From assembly GCA_014058105.1 (NCBI GenBank), contig JACGCM010001796.1, forward strand, positions 1,488,001 to 1,552,000: a stretch of 64,000 bases of DNA, read 5' to 3'. Position 1 is the first letter of the stretch, and every line of letters starts with the position of its first letter. This document shows positions 23,846 to 35,413 of the stretch, one piece after another. A program made the translations under genes and the position numbers. The notes beneath the pieces are model-generated. The model worked only from the letters and a program-made list of their open reading frames with translations, was not told the DNA's origin and searched no databases. Source of the stretch: Kingdonia uniflora (taxonomy: Eukaryota > Streptophyta > Magnoliopsida > Ranunculales > Circaeasteraceae).

Positions 23846-24213
23846 TTGTTATAATGTGTGTAAGTCCCGTAGTGGTGAGTGTATTGGAAACTTGTAATGG
23901 CTTAGGGAAACTGAAGGTGTTGATGGATGACTATGGAGGACTACGAATGTATTGTACTGTTAAACTATTTATGTTTGTGTTGTCAAACTGTTTATGCTTA
24001 TTTATGCTTAGTGTATGCGTCACATGGCCACTAAATGTTCGGGGATGGCTCCAACTGGCAATTTTCTCGTTGGGCCAGCCCTCGTAGGAGCTGCGAAATG
24101 GGAGATAAGGGTAATCGAAGCGTAATGTCAGTTATGAATGCGAAATGGGAGTTCCAAGGATGGGGCAGTAAGTGGGGCTACTTGGGGAGAAGTGGGCGGC
24201 GTTTCATAGGCAT

Positions 24214-24300
24214 ATTAATGAGGTAATAGGCACATTAATGAGGAAAGGGGCTTTTGAATTTCCCCAAGACAATTAATGAGGACTAAGGCCTATATATAAA
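24214..24300 (+). promoter_or_regulatory. Second plus-strand promoter-like region
   Basis: Three copies of ATTAATGAGG (24214, 24234, 24272) precede a strong TATA box (tatatataaa, 24291-24300). A GC-moderate leader ends in a good donor, 'gatcgcag|gtaagg', near 24393. The spacing looks like a plant promoter plus first exon. The downstream frame (24417-24801) is not recognisable. Confidence 0.4.
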
Positions 24301-24883
24301 CAAGACCTGTGGAAGGAGCCACTTTTAAGCAGAGCTTGGAGCTTGACACCGGAGGATCAAACTTCCAAGGAAGAGGATGCAGACCCGATCGCAGGTAAGG
24401 TTCGAATCACAAGCTTGTGGGGAAGCCACTAGTACGGTCATATATCGAGCCCTCTTTCCTTCCTGCTTCTGAAAGGAAGACGCAGGAGAAACGATGGTTT
24501 TGGTACTTCATTTTATGTGACCAAGTTCAAAACTGCGTAAGTCGTGAAGTGGTTCTACGGGCGATGGTCCTAAAAGATGTGAAAGTGGCTAGCTGCGAGA
24601 AACTGGGCTATGGAGTTTGGGAGAGGTCGTACCCCTGCTGTGTGTGATGTTGTTACCGTAGAGCCGTATTTTGTATATTTTTCTTGTTTTTTTGTATTTG
24701 GTTTGGTAGTAGAATGTAAGGGTTGTACGATTCCGTGTAGAGCTATTATTATAAAAGTTGTGGGAGTTGAATCGTATTCACTGTTTTTATCTCCTGAGTG
24801 AGCTAGATAGGCGTAGAGTGATCAACCGGCGTGCTAAGTAAGCCTTGTTAGAGTAGGATCCCGGCTAGTTCTGCAGCCGTCAT

Positions 24884-25055
24884 CGAAGTGCCCAACAAAA
24901 ATTTGGAGTAGTCCTCGTTGGACTAAGTGGTCTTGGTCGTCCTAGCGACCGTATAAATGTACTTAGGCGCGAAGTGCCCAACAAAAATTTGAAATAGTCC
25001 TCGTTAGACTATGTAGTCTTGGTCGTTCTTAGTCTTGTGTGCGTTTTTACTTCAG
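24884..25055. repeat. Two-copy 86-bp tandem repeat
   Basis: 'cgaagtgcccaacaaaaatt' starts at 24884 and 24970, each followed by 'agtcctcgtt(g/a)gactaa/tgt'. It lies next to the 75-bp array. Confidence 0.85.
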
Positions 25056-25690
25056 AAGACAACTCTCGTTATTGCAAGGACGTCCTACGTCAAGGATGCC
25101 CCCAGTCATGTGAGTCCGTGTTTACTTAAAAAAAAATGAATCTCGTTGTTTGCAAGGATGTCCTACTTCAAGGACGCCCCCAGTCGTGTGAGCCAGTTTT
25201 TACTTCAAAAAATGGCTCTCGTCTTTGTGATGGCGTCCAACATCAAGGACGCCCCCGGTCATGTAAGTCCGTTTTTACTTCAAAAAATGACTCTCATATT
25301 TGCGAGGACGTCCAACATCAAAGACACCCTCAGTCATGTCAGCCAGTTTTTACTTCAAAAAATGACTCTCGTCTTTGCGAGGGCGTCCAACATCAAGGAT
25401 GCCCCCGGTCATGTGAGCCCATTTTTACTTCAAAAAATGACTCTCGTCTTTGCGAGGACATCTAACATCAAGGACGCCCCCAGTCATGTCAACCAGTTTT
25501 TACTTCAAAAAAAGACTCTCGCCTTTGCAAGGACGTCCAACGTCAAGGACGTCCCCAGTCATGTCAGCCCGTTTTTACTTCAAAAAATGACTCTTGTTCT
25601 TTGCGAGGATGTCCTACTTCAAGGACGCTCTCAGTCACGTGAGTACGTTTTTACCTTAAAAAATGAATCTCGTCTTTACGGAGATGTGGA
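25055..25690. repeat. 75-bp tandem array, about 8.5 units
   Basis: The anchor 'aggacgcccc' or close variants occurs at 25171, 25246, 25321, 25396, 25471, 25546 and 25622, a spacing of 75 bp apart from one 76. A more diverged unit starts near 25093. Because 75 is 25 codons, two plus-strand frames stay open across the array (109 and 186 residues). Those frames are by-products of the period rather than evidence of a gene. Confidence 0.95.
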
Positions 25691-25745
25691 ATATTATGAA
25701 GCTTAAACTAAAATATATAGAAGAGGAGTGACCATGTACATGTAA

Positions 25746-26370
25746 GGTATGTTTACTGAATCCATTTGCGGAGGTTCATAGGTTATGCTCTATAATAAAG
25801 GAAGTGCACTCTTGGTCTTCAGCTGCCAATGGTATTTGATTGTACCCAGAGTAACTGTCTATAAAGGACAACCGCTCATATCTGGTTGTGGAGTCGACTA
25901 GTCTGGTGATGAGAGGCACGGGGAAGCTATCCTTTGGACAGTGCCGATTAAAGTCGGTAAAATTAATACACACTCGGGTTTTCCCATTCTTTTTTGGGAC
26001 GGCGACAATGTTGGCTACCTAGCGTAGGCAGTCGACATGTCAAATAATGCCCGTATGCAGTAACTTTTGGATCTCGTCGTTGATGGCCCCACGTAATCTC
26101 GGTGCTGTTCGGCGTAGTTTCTGTTTAACGGGATTGGCTTTGTCGTGAAAATGTAAGTGATGGCAAGCCACTGTGGGGTCTATGCCTGACATTTTTTTGA
26201 AGGACTAGGCAAAGATATCTTTGTATTGTCGGAGGAGTGTGATAAGGTTGGTTCGCTCGTCACCTATCAACAATGAACCAATATATCTTGTTCTCGTGGG
26301 ACCGTCGATGTCAATCTTAATGAAGAGCTCCACAACAGGCGGGGTCTATGCTCTGCTGAATGTGCTTATA
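25746..26370 (-). pseudogene. Gypsy 1 reverse transcriptase, N-terminal half only
   Basis: Element-sense blocks: DPTVACHHLHF, NIVAVPKKNGKTRVCINFTD, CPKDSFPVPLITRLVDSTT, then SFIDSYSGYNQIPL (first catalytic Asp). Similarity ends two short blocks later at about 25750. The YxDD box, RNase H and integrase are absent. Several stops occur upstream of VAVPKKN. Confidence 0.9.
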
Positions 26371-26474
26371 ATTACATCGTTCTAGTCAGGTGGTGCGTAT
26401 GTATGCGTTAGTGTATCTGGGTGGTGAGGAACGGGGGACGAGTCCACCGCCATGGGCTTGTTTCCTGTTCATTG

Positions 26475-26930
26475 CTAATCCTCAATGGCAATATGCTTTC
26501 CATTTTTCTTGGAGTTCTCATGATTTATTAAGTTTTGTAGTGAGTGGCGTAACAGATACGGGCCACGACCTGATAGCCTCATATCTGGTATGGGCCGAAT
26601 TTTGTTGGGAAGCATATTACCTGGTGGTAGGAAGAGGGGACGGCCTTTATGGGGCGGATCCAATCGCGTCCCAGAATACTATTGTAATAGACTATGGAGT
26701 TGTTGATGGCGATGAGCGTTGTAGGTACCACAACTGGGTTGACCTGTACCTGTGTGACAAGCTCCCCCATAGCTCACTCGGTTGACCCGCTAAACCCGGA
26801 GATCTCTGTTTTGGAGGGTGCTAGGCAATCCTGTATGTTCGTGTTTCGAAGGGCATCATATTAAAGTATGTTAGCACCACTGCCAGAATAAACCAGCATG
26901 CGCTTAACGAGGATACCTTCAATCATGATC
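26475..26930 (-). pseudogene. Gypsy 1 protease
   Basis: The C-terminal signature YYNSILGRDWIRPIKAVPSS and YHQVICFPTKFG is clear (26475-26680). Upstream, the active site reads L-V-Y-S-G-S-G where L-V-D-S/T-G-S is expected (about 26895), so the catalytic Asp is replaced by Tyr, and a stop follows. Inactive. Confidence 0.8.
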
Positions 26931-27523
26931 CAAATAATGTGGGCATCGTCGTACAGATGGAAGACAAAGCCGAGGTCGTGGTAATTGCTGCTTCAATGTC
27001 GTGGGTCGTTTGCTAATTCTCGGTGAGGCGATAACACTGCCTCATGGAATTGGAGACGGCATGCTGAGACGAAGCTCTGTTGAGGTCTCCCAAGATCATT
27101 TCACATACTGCTAGATGCCTCGGTGCCCATACGTTTGTATACGTTTGTCACGGGTTGGTCGAGTGTTTGGCGAGGCGATCTGTCAGCAGGCAGGATAGGT
27201 CTTTTGAGGTATCGAGTATAGCGTTCGAAGCGGAACCAAGTCTCAGTCATATTGATAAAGTCATAGCACTCTTCGGTGGCGTGGTCATGTATGTCGTAGT
27301 GCGCACAACATGGGCGGCCAGGACTGTCGAGCTTGGGGTGTGGTTTTATATACTCGGGGTCATTCTTGACAGCGAGGAGTAGGTCCGCCCGTGATATGGT
27401 GAGGTCCCTGGGGGGATAATGTTCCCAACGGGGGGTCCTTTGACGTCCATCTCTAGGGGGTTCTATTTTATCGTGTGGGTTGCGATATGTCCGTCGTTTG
27501 TTCCTGCTATCGTTGAGGTCTCC

Positions 27524-28932
27524 TTATTGGCCCCTCGGGTGGTTAGTGGGATCAACCAGTGAAGGGGCGGATCTGGTACTCAGGAGGGCGACAGTTTGTG
27601 AGACAGATACGCAATTGTCGACTTCCACGTTCTGATATTTATGAACTTTTTCATACAGGTGTTCGAGAGTTTCAGACCATTTCATATACAAGGCCTCACA
27701 AAACTTAGAACGGGGAAGGCAAACACCCATGAAGGTGAGGCAGGCAATCGGGGCGTCGACCAGTTCTATGAGGGTGAGCTCACGTTTAAACCTTGATAGG
27801 AAAGAGTCGGTGGTTTCACTAGCCTGTTGTTTCAACTATAACAGCTCTGTTAACTGTTTCTTTGACTGCTAGTTATAGAGGTACTTCTCGATGAAAGCCA
27901 ACGAGAATTGTTCAAACGTGGATATAGAATTGGGTTCGAGACTCTGAAACCAAGCAAGGACCCCATCGGACAAGGTCGAGGGGAATAGGCGACACATGTG
28001 CTCATCCGTTTGATGTTGTAGGTCGATGCTGTATTGGAACTTGGAGAGGTATTGGCCAGGATCTTGGCAACTTGTGAAGGCTTCGATCTTTGGGCGAGAG
28101 TAACTTTGGCCCGGTACGTAGCTCCGAATGGCTGCGGTGAAATGGGTGTTATGGATCCGGCGGAGGGTCTCCTTGGTTAACCGCCTAGTTGGATCAGAGC
28201 CTGACATGGTCCAGATTAGTGCCTCGACGGATGCGGCTGTTAACGCTTGTTGGTCGCTGATGCCCATGGCCCATCTATGGACGACCTCACTCCTAAAGGA
28301 TACCTCGTCAAAGTGGCTCTCGTAGTGCGGAGCGTAGGGTTATTCAAATGAGGGCATGCCTGGATACCGGTTATGAAACCTCTCGTTATATACGTGGTAC
28401 CAGTCATTGTTGGGGTGGTATCCGTGACCAGGGGGTAAGAGGGGTGATTGGGGTTGTAGGGTGAATGTCATGGTAGGTGGTTTGCCCGGTCGCTGCCAAG
28501 TTGTGCATCGTAATCCGCGATGAGAGTTTGTGCTATGGGATAACAAAACTATAAAACACGGTCGTGGCAGCTGCGGGCCCGTGCCATGGTGAGTCGTGGG
28601 GGGTAGTGGCACAGGCGGGCCGCGAGGCGGTGCGTAGGGATGGTAAAGCGGTGTAGCCTAGTACCCGCCGGCTGGGTCGTGGTTGGGGGGAGAGCGCTAT
28701 TCCCCTGAGTTGACTCATGTGGTATGGGCTCACTGACCGACGCAGAGGCCACCGGGCTACCTGGTGGCGGTTGAGTACCATCGACTAGGCTGTCGCAAAG
28801 TGTATCGTTGGTGAGTTGAAGTTGGCATATCTGGTCATCCTTGGTGGATATATGCTCCTGCAACTGCAACAACGCCGCCCTCATCTCGGCTATAGCTTGT
28901 TCCTGAGATTGGTTGCGGATGGAAACTACCAT
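27524..28932 (-). pseudogene. Gypsy 1 gag
   Basis: N-terminal coiled coil (QEQAIAEMRAALLQLQEHIS) followed by a Pro/Thr/His-rich linker. The retrotrans_gag core comes next: FTSCQDPGQYLSKFQYSID, MCRLFPSTLSDGVLAWFQSL, STFEQFSLAFIEKYL, and after a stop TTDSFLSRFKRELT and FCEALYMKWSETLEHLYEKV. Frame changes at about 28550 and 28300 and stops near 27840-27868 break it. No zinc knuckle is visible. Confidence 0.85.
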
Positions 28933-28948
28933 CGTTGCTCGGAAGATG

Positions 28949-28977
28949 CGTCGGTGGGGAACGCAGACGACGCCAAT
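28949..28977 (-). other. Gypsy 1 primer-binding region
   Basis: Directly inside the 5' LTR the element strand reads 'attggcgtcgtctgcg', a variant of the 'ttggcgccgtctgtggg' found after the 5' LTR of many plant Tat-type gypsy elements. Confidence 0.65.
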
Positions 28978-29445
28978 TGTAGTCTCACTATTCCTCTAGG
29001 GGACACCAATAAACGTGTGTTAGTTTCGGGCTTGATACTGTGCTAGAGGAGGGCACTGCTCGACTCTCTCCGGGTTCCTCTTTGTATCCCTAATTCAACT
29101 GATCGTCTCTGGAGGAGAATCATGCAGGAGGCAGTAGAAGAAGAGTAAGTAGAAGAAGAAGAAGAAGAAGAAGAAGAAGATCCCCTCTAGGTTGTCTCCT
29201 CTCATCAATTTATAGGGAGGGTTTAACCTAGGGGCGCACCTGATCACGTACCCTGGGAAATTCCTAAGCTATCTCTTCAGGGGCGTGAGCTTTCATACTT
29301 TCTCGCGGGTAGGGGCTAACCGCGGGGCTGCCGTGGTTCTAGGGTCGTAGGATGAGTTTTGATTGTGGTTCCATTTGGCATTCAAAGAAGCTTGTAGAAC
29401 AACCTTGCTAGAGTGTTCTTTTTCTTAGTAGTGGGATCGCCCAAC
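28978..29445 (-). mobile_element. Gypsy 1 5' LTR, outer end missing
   Basis: Matches the 3' LTR from TGTAGTCTCA to 'cgcccaac' at about 29445, then turns into unrelated AT-rich sequence. About 100-130 bp of U3 is missing. It contains a GAA microsatellite (29152-29180) that is shorter in the 3' LTR. With one outer end lost, no target-site duplication can be tested. Confidence 0.9.
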
Positions 29446-31170
29446 TTTAAAAATATAGAAACTTGTAAATATTAACAAAACATCTATAAAATGACCACCA
29501 CAATACCAATTTATAATATGCACAATCTCAACTACAATTCAAATATACAACCAAGAAAATACAATCATGAACAAAAAAATACCAACAACAAAAAAGACTG
29601 ATGAAATCTTACTAATATACAAAAACTTCATAACAAATATAGTACAGAAGGCTAATAGAGAAAATGCAAATTGTAGTTACTTGGTTTTGTAACGAGAGAT
29701 AATTTTCAAAGTATTGTAAGCCCAACTTCAAACTCAAAATCCTCCTCTCGAGATAATATTTCTATATAGAAAGTTCATCTAAGTCAACCATGTACAAATT
29801 GGAAATGCATTCTTAAGAATAATAGATCAGGCTATTTTTATGAAATTCATTTACAATATTGTAGTTGCATCAGACCTACAAACAAAATAATCAGGGGTTT
29901 CAATATTTGGTGGTCAAAGAAACCCATTTACAATCATCAAATCCCAACATGAAAAGTTTCTAAATTATGAATTATTGCAGTTGTATCATACCCACAACCT
30001 ATATCTCAATCATGATTTCCCACCATGAAATCAACAAACCCCAGCAAGCCCTTAAAACCCAAATTCTGCAACCCATGGTATTTCCACCCAACTATTAAAT
30101 CAACAAATACTTCCCTAAATTCCTTAACCTGTTGGATTTTATATCTCCAAAACTCTATAGTATGTGTGGTTTTTAAGTTCCAAATTGCTTGGAGAAGTAG
30201 CTTGTTACTTTGATATAACCTAGATCTTTTATTCTCTATATTAGGCGGGGGCATGCTGAAAAAATGAGTTTAAAACTTTGTTTGATATTTGGGATTGGGC
30301 TTTGGACTTGGGCCTCTATGAAAGAATTGATTTTGTCAAAACCAATTCTAGCCATTTGATCTTTTTAAATTTCTCAAACGTAACGTGTTACTGTTTCGTC
30401 TTAAATGTTTTACTTCCATTTCGAACGTTTTTGATGACGTGTCCTACCATTAACTCTTGTTACCATTTTGAACTTGCCCTATATAAAGATAGGTTGTGTC
30501 TCAATATTATCATCGTCTCCTACACAGTTCTTTTCTACTCTTTAATATGATTTTGAGTCTAGAATTCGAGTAAAATAGTTGAAAGTGTAAATCATTCGAA
30601 GGTCCTTCTTCCTTGCAAGAGAAGTTCCTGCTCTGTTGTTTTATCTTGGAGGTAACGCAGCAATCAACTATTTGCAAAGGGCAGTGAGGCGAAACGTCTT
30701 AGTCTTCGACTCAACATCTCTTGATCATCACTCCGGTACCTCCAGTTCATCTTGTTATTGTTGTTGATTTAATTTTATGAATCTCTGCTTTTGATAATTG
30801 CTGCAGAGGTAACATAGTATAATTTCCATTCCACCATTAAATCAGCAAATACTTCCCTAGATTCCCTAACATAGTTTAGAAATTCAAAATCCAATATGAG
30901 TGTGTGAAAGAGACCTGAAGACAAAACCCCTTTGAAGGTTTTTGTGATTTGATCAATCGTGGAGTTCGTCTCCGTAAAACTAATTCATGCTTTCTTCCCG
31001 ATCGATAGATTGTGCTTTGGGTAATTAAGAAAATGAAATTTAAACTTAGAAGGTGGAGTACATGGAGAGAGGGAAACAAAATCAAAATCAAAATCTAGAG
31101 AGAGGAGTACAAAAAGAGATGGAGAGAGTTGTAAGTTTGGGAATTTGATTCGACCAATCCAACGATTACA
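29446..31170. other. Intergenic stretch with a dispersed 50-bp repeat
   Basis: AT-rich. A block 'attaaatca(a/g)caaatacttc' plus 'cctaaattccttaac' occurs at about 30097 and again at about 30834. Between them, 30260-30810 resembles retroelement LTR sequence (U5-like 'ggaggtaacgcag', 'ctccggtacctcc') but I cannot set borders. 30876-31091 may be the 5' end of a host gene on the minus strand; no domain is recognisable. Confidence 0.4.
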
Positions 31171-31269
31171 ATTTTTTTTTGTGAATTATTAAAAATAGTA
31201 TTTTTGTGTTTACAACACGAACTTCGTGATCAAAATCCGTTAGTTTTTTGGCAAAGCGAAATAGATAGA

Positions 31270-31749
31270 TTAGGCCTTGTGAGGTAATAAGTGTACAGCA
31301 GTGTTGATGAGGTTTTCAACTTTGAGCATAATATTGTAACAAAATTTAGGGTAATGGGTGCCCCATGAGGCAAGAGCGTGGGCTTTAAAATTAGGATATA
31401 TACTATAAAACTCAAAACGGAAATCTGAGAAATGAACTGCCAAACTCTGAAAATCTAGAGCTAAAGTAAGAGCTTCCAAAGATAGATCGGTGGAGCTGTC
31501 CTCGAACGCCTTCACGGGTCTCTTGCAATCGATCACGATACGAACTCTTTCCACCCCAGCCCATGTTGCTTCTACTCCTCTAATGGCTGCTATAACCTCC
31601 GCTCCTTCAGGGTCAGCGGCCCTGAAGAAGTCATGGCCTACATAAAAAATTGAATTAGTATCATTTTTAATAACATAACCTGAACCATAATTAGAATAAC
31701 TAGAGTGCCAAGAAGCATCAACAAAAACTGTAAACCACCCTTCTCTCAC
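31270..31749 (-). pseudogene. LINE RNase H domain
   Basis: Reads FVDASW near the N-terminus (first acidic residue), EGAEVIAAIRGVEATW (second), VRIVIDCKRPVKAF (third) and ends HALASWG. This is the plant-type RNase H (RVT_3) pattern. The frame is open across the domain, so this part decayed least. Confidence 0.85.
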
Positions 31750-31911
31750 CAGGGTAAGAGTAGGAAGTAAGATAGTCGAGGAAATGGTCGATGAATAGGG
31801 GGTAAGGGTACTGGGGGGCGTTATAATATAATTATTGGCAAGTCTAATTAACTTTAGATGAGTTAAGCGATTATTTCCAAAGATTATATTATTACATTCA
31901 CTCCAGATAAC

Positions 31912-33112
31912 CTACATAATTGTCACCAGTTTCTTCCAAAGGAAAATAGTATCTAAGCCTGAATAACTTTTGTTAGCAAGAAAATATAACACCTTGTGAA
32001 GAGGGTCAAAGTAGGCCCAAACATTATTATTAAGAGAAAAGTCAGAAGCATACCAGATGTCTTTAAGATTCTTATAAAAGAATATCGCATGAGTAGTGAA
32101 TTCATCTTCCTCTCTACATCTAGGATAAATAACATTGCTCATATTATCTCCATGAGACAGATTGATTATGGTGGGTAAATCTTCATTCAAAGTTCTCCAC
32201 AGGAAGTATTGGATTCTGAAGGGCACTTTGACCTTCTATATAGAAAGCCAGGTTTTGTCAAGACAGAGTCCCAAATGGAATCACTTAGGGTTAGTTCCAA
32301 ACTCTTCGGTTAAAGTGTTATAGACTGATTTAACAGTTAACAAGCCATTTTCCTCTTTGATCCATCTGAGTGTGTCCTTGGAAGGATTATTGCTAAGGGG
32401 AATAGACAAGATATGAATATCAATAGAATCGGAAAAAATATCATAGATGAGGTCAATCTTCCAGGAAAGAGTAAGGGGGTAGATAAGATCCGTGACTTTA
32501 AATATCACCATGTTATCAGGGACTGGGCCCGCTGGCTTGCCGAATGGAATATTCGGGATCCAAGGTTTTTGCCAAAAATTAATGTCTTCACCATTCCCGA
32601 CGTGCCACCAGGGTTGGTCCAAATTCTATTTTTAGCGCATATAATGCCTTTCCATATCTATGAGTCAGAGGCTTTAATGGCCACAATTATAATAGATTCC
32701 TTTGGAGAGTATTTCTTAATCAAGCTGCGATCCCATATTTTTTTTGGTTCTTTGATGATACGCTAGAATAATTTGGCAAGTAGGGAGTGGTTATGGAAAG
32801 CGGCCTTCATAGTACCGAGACCTTCGAGTTTATGGGGTCTACAGATGCGCTTCCAGCTGATAAGATGAGCTTTATTCTGCCTTCTTCATTTGTGCCTGAC
32901 AAAAATCTTGCATTAATGGAATCCAACTCTTTGCAAACCTTCGCCAGGAAGGGGAAAACCGACATGAGGTAAGATGGGATTGTTGAGTTAACATGCATCT
33001 TTAATAAGGGTGAGTTTACCCGCCCGAGAAAGGAACTTGACTTTCCACCGCTCAATACGATTAGAGACTCTGGAGATAATATTTTAGAAATATAGGCATT
33101 CTGCCCTCCCAA
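31912..33112 (-). pseudogene. LINE connecting region and zf-RVT domain
   Basis: 32807-33112 reads SSFLGRVNSPLLKMHVNST...IPSYLMSVFPF then VCKELDSINARFLSG, the standard post-RT block. 31912-32226 reads IQYFLWRTLNEDLPT and CREEDEFTTHAIFF, the zf-RVT cysteine region, with one Cys replaced. Frames change at least three times. Confidence 0.85.
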
Positions 33113-33253
33113 AAACTAAGGAGGCTCCCAAATATTTTTCTCCTGTGGTGTTAATTTTTATTTGGAGGATGTGACGAATCTGAGGTGCCGGTGGTGACAA
33201 ATTTTACTAAATAAGATGCAAGACTTATCAAAATTAACTTCTTGACCGGAGAC

Positions 33254-34048
33254 TTATCTAAAGGTATTTAGTGCTTCTTTGAACGTATTAGCTTCATCGA
33301 GGGAAGCCCTGCAAAAAACAAGGCTGTCATCAGTAACAAGAAGATGTAAAATGGGGGTACCGCCTCTGGAGGTTTTAATACCATAAAGCTTCTTATTAAC
33401 TTCTTCTTTAAGAAGGATCTTGGAAAGAGTCTCGGCACAAAGGATAAACAAGAAAAGGGATAAGGGATCTCCCTGGCGAATCCCCCTCTCAGGGTTGAGG
33501 AGTCCGAAGGGAGAGCCGTTAAGGTTAAAAGAAAGAGTGGAAGTAGAGACACATTGCATGATTGAATTCCTCCATTTGCAACAGAAACTCATAGCTTCCA
33601 TAGTATCGTTAAGGAAACTCCATTCAACTCTATCAAAAGTTTTACTAAGGTCTAGTTTGATGGCCATACAACCCGAGGAGCCTTTCTTAGTTTTTAGAAT
33701 TTCCTGAACCATAACAATGTTATCAAAATTTTGCCGGCCAGGAACAAAGGTGTTTTGAGCTGGAGAGATAAGGTTATCCAATAGGGGATTAAGATGGTTG
33801 GCTAAAATCTTAAAGATGATTTTGAATTTGACATTGCAGAGGCTAATAGGACGAAAGTAGCCAGGTTTATCCGGATTGGGCTTCTTAAGGATAAGGGTGA
33901 CGTTTGTATGGTTAAATTCAGACAAAAGGTGGCTAGTTTGGAAGAAAATGAGAATCACTTGGTAAAGGTCAGTTCCCACAGTGTCACAAAATCTCTGAAA
34001 GAAGAGAGGGGAGAAACTGTCAGGGCTAGGGGACTTGTTGGGGTTCAT
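33254..34048 (-). pseudogene. LINE reverse transcriptase
   Basis: Blocks in order: NKSPSPDSFSPLFFQRF, LILKKPNPDKPGYFRPISLC, FKIIFKILANHL, PAQNTFVPGRQ, AIKLDLSKTFDRVEW, PERGIRQGDPLSLFLFILC, and LLVTDDSLVFCRAS. The catalytic box is normally F/Y-A-D-D; here it is V-T-D-D. Both Asp are kept, but the changed neighbours and flanking frameshifts make activity unlikely. The frame is open for 264 residues. Confidence 0.9.
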
Positions 34049-35413
34049 GGAAAAGATGGCTTTTTGACATCCTCCAAGAAGGACATATTCGTAATGTCAT
34101 CGTTGATATCATCAGGGATAGAAGACTCAAAGAGATTGAGGTCCTTGGCATTGATCGTAGGTTTAGAGGAAGTAAAGATATTATAGTAAAAATCATTAAT
34201 AACATTTTCGATGTCAGCTCTGTTAGTAGCCCAAGACCCATCTTCTTTTCGCAACTTAAAGATAACGTTCTTTTTCCTGCGAAAAACTGTAGAAAAGTAG
34301 AAAATTTTAGTATTTTTGTCACCATCCTTAAGCCAAATCTCTCTAGATTTGTCCATCCAAAGGGTTTCTTCTTGCTTCATGGTATTTTCCAACTCAAGGA
34401 TAAGATCAGCTTCAATAAGGGAATTAACTTCGGATGGAGTGTCCTTTTGGATAGAACATATATTATCTCTAAGGCATTTGATTTTGTTAGGAATATGGCC
34501 AAAAATAGTCCTGCTCCAGGAAGTAAGGTCTTTTTTTGTATTGAGAAGTTTATGACAAAATCTTAGGGGGGTCGCGAACCGTTCTCGTAAAGACTCCACG
34601 CCTTCTTAACAAAATCCCGACAACCTTCAAACTTTGCCCACATGGACTGAAAATGGAATTGTCTAGGGCAACTCTTAAGAGAGTGGTTAGTATCCAGAAT
34701 AATAGAACTGTGATCAGACCCAATAATGGGGAGATTGGTAAGCTGAGCTTTAGGGAAACTTAATTTCCAAGAATCTGAAGCAAGCGCTTTGTCAAGCCTC
34801 TTTTTAACTAACTCATGCCATTTTCTTTTGTTGGACCAGGTGAACGTAATCCCCGTAAAACCCAGGTCGATTAAACCGACATCAAAAATAAAATTTTCAA
34901 GGGGATTTTGGATAACCGAGTCGAACGTAATTTTACCAAACCTCTCTTCTTTACACATAATACTATTTAGGTCACCAATAATGAGTTAAGGGTAGTTAAC
35001 AGTAGAAGCGACATCTGTCATAGAATCCCAAAATGCTTGTCTGTATTGGGGATCAAGAGGACCGTACACAAATGAGCAAAGCCAAAAAATGGGAGTACAA
35101 TCAAGGGGGTTAAAGGGAAGACAAGAAGAAATAAGGGCATCGATGCCTCCTGGGGTGGAAGAGATGATAGACAAATCAACATTAGCCTTCCAGATGAGCT
35201 AGAGCCCTCCTCCATTGGAGCTAGACGAGTTAACAACGTGAGATGAAGTAAAACCCAGCAAAGAAAACTAACAAAAGAAGTTAGGATTAAAACATTTGAT
35301 TTCAGAGATAAACACAATATCTGGGTCAAATTTATTCTGATGAACTATGACCTCCCAGAGGGTAGATATTTTCCTGCACCCCCTACAATTTTAGGAGAAC
35401 ACTGCTAACATCT
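34049..35413 (-). pseudogene. LINE endonuclease (APE-type)
   Basis: Starts at 35413 (MLAVFS, stop, NCRGCRK), then FDPDIVFISEIK, FVYGPLDPQYRQAFW, GITFTWSNKRKWHELVKKRLDKALAS, and PIIGSDHSSIILDTN with the terminal S-D-H catalytic motif. The linker to RT follows (WLKDGDKNTKIFYFST). Three frame breaks. Confidence 0.85.

Larger units (their letters stand above)
20186..29445 (-). mobile_element. Ty3/gypsy element 1 with antisense coding region
   Basis: Minus-strand element. 5' LTR 28978-29445 (outer end cut), 3' LTR 20186-20749 (complete, TGTAGG...CTACA), a primer-binding region just inside the 5' LTR (attggcgtcgtctgcg), and a C-run polypurine tract at 20750-20765. Gag, protease and the first part of RT follow in order, then pol stops at about 25745. 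RNase H and integrase are absent. Between there and the 3' LTR lie a 75-bp tandem array and a plus-strand multi-segment coding region with its own TATA box. The primer region and extra antisense frames fit the Tat lineage of plant gypsy elements. Base composition (GC-richer) differs from the flanks. Confidence 0.85.

Noticed and set aside
25136..25706. Two long plus-strand frames (109 and 186 residues) with repeating units
   Set aside because: They result from a 75-bp tandem repeat whose period is a multiple of three; two overlapping frames are open equally.
26390..27382. Plus-strand frames opposite gypsy 1 gag-protease
   Set aside because: They are shadows of the minus-strand gag/protease region, which carries the recognisable blocks.
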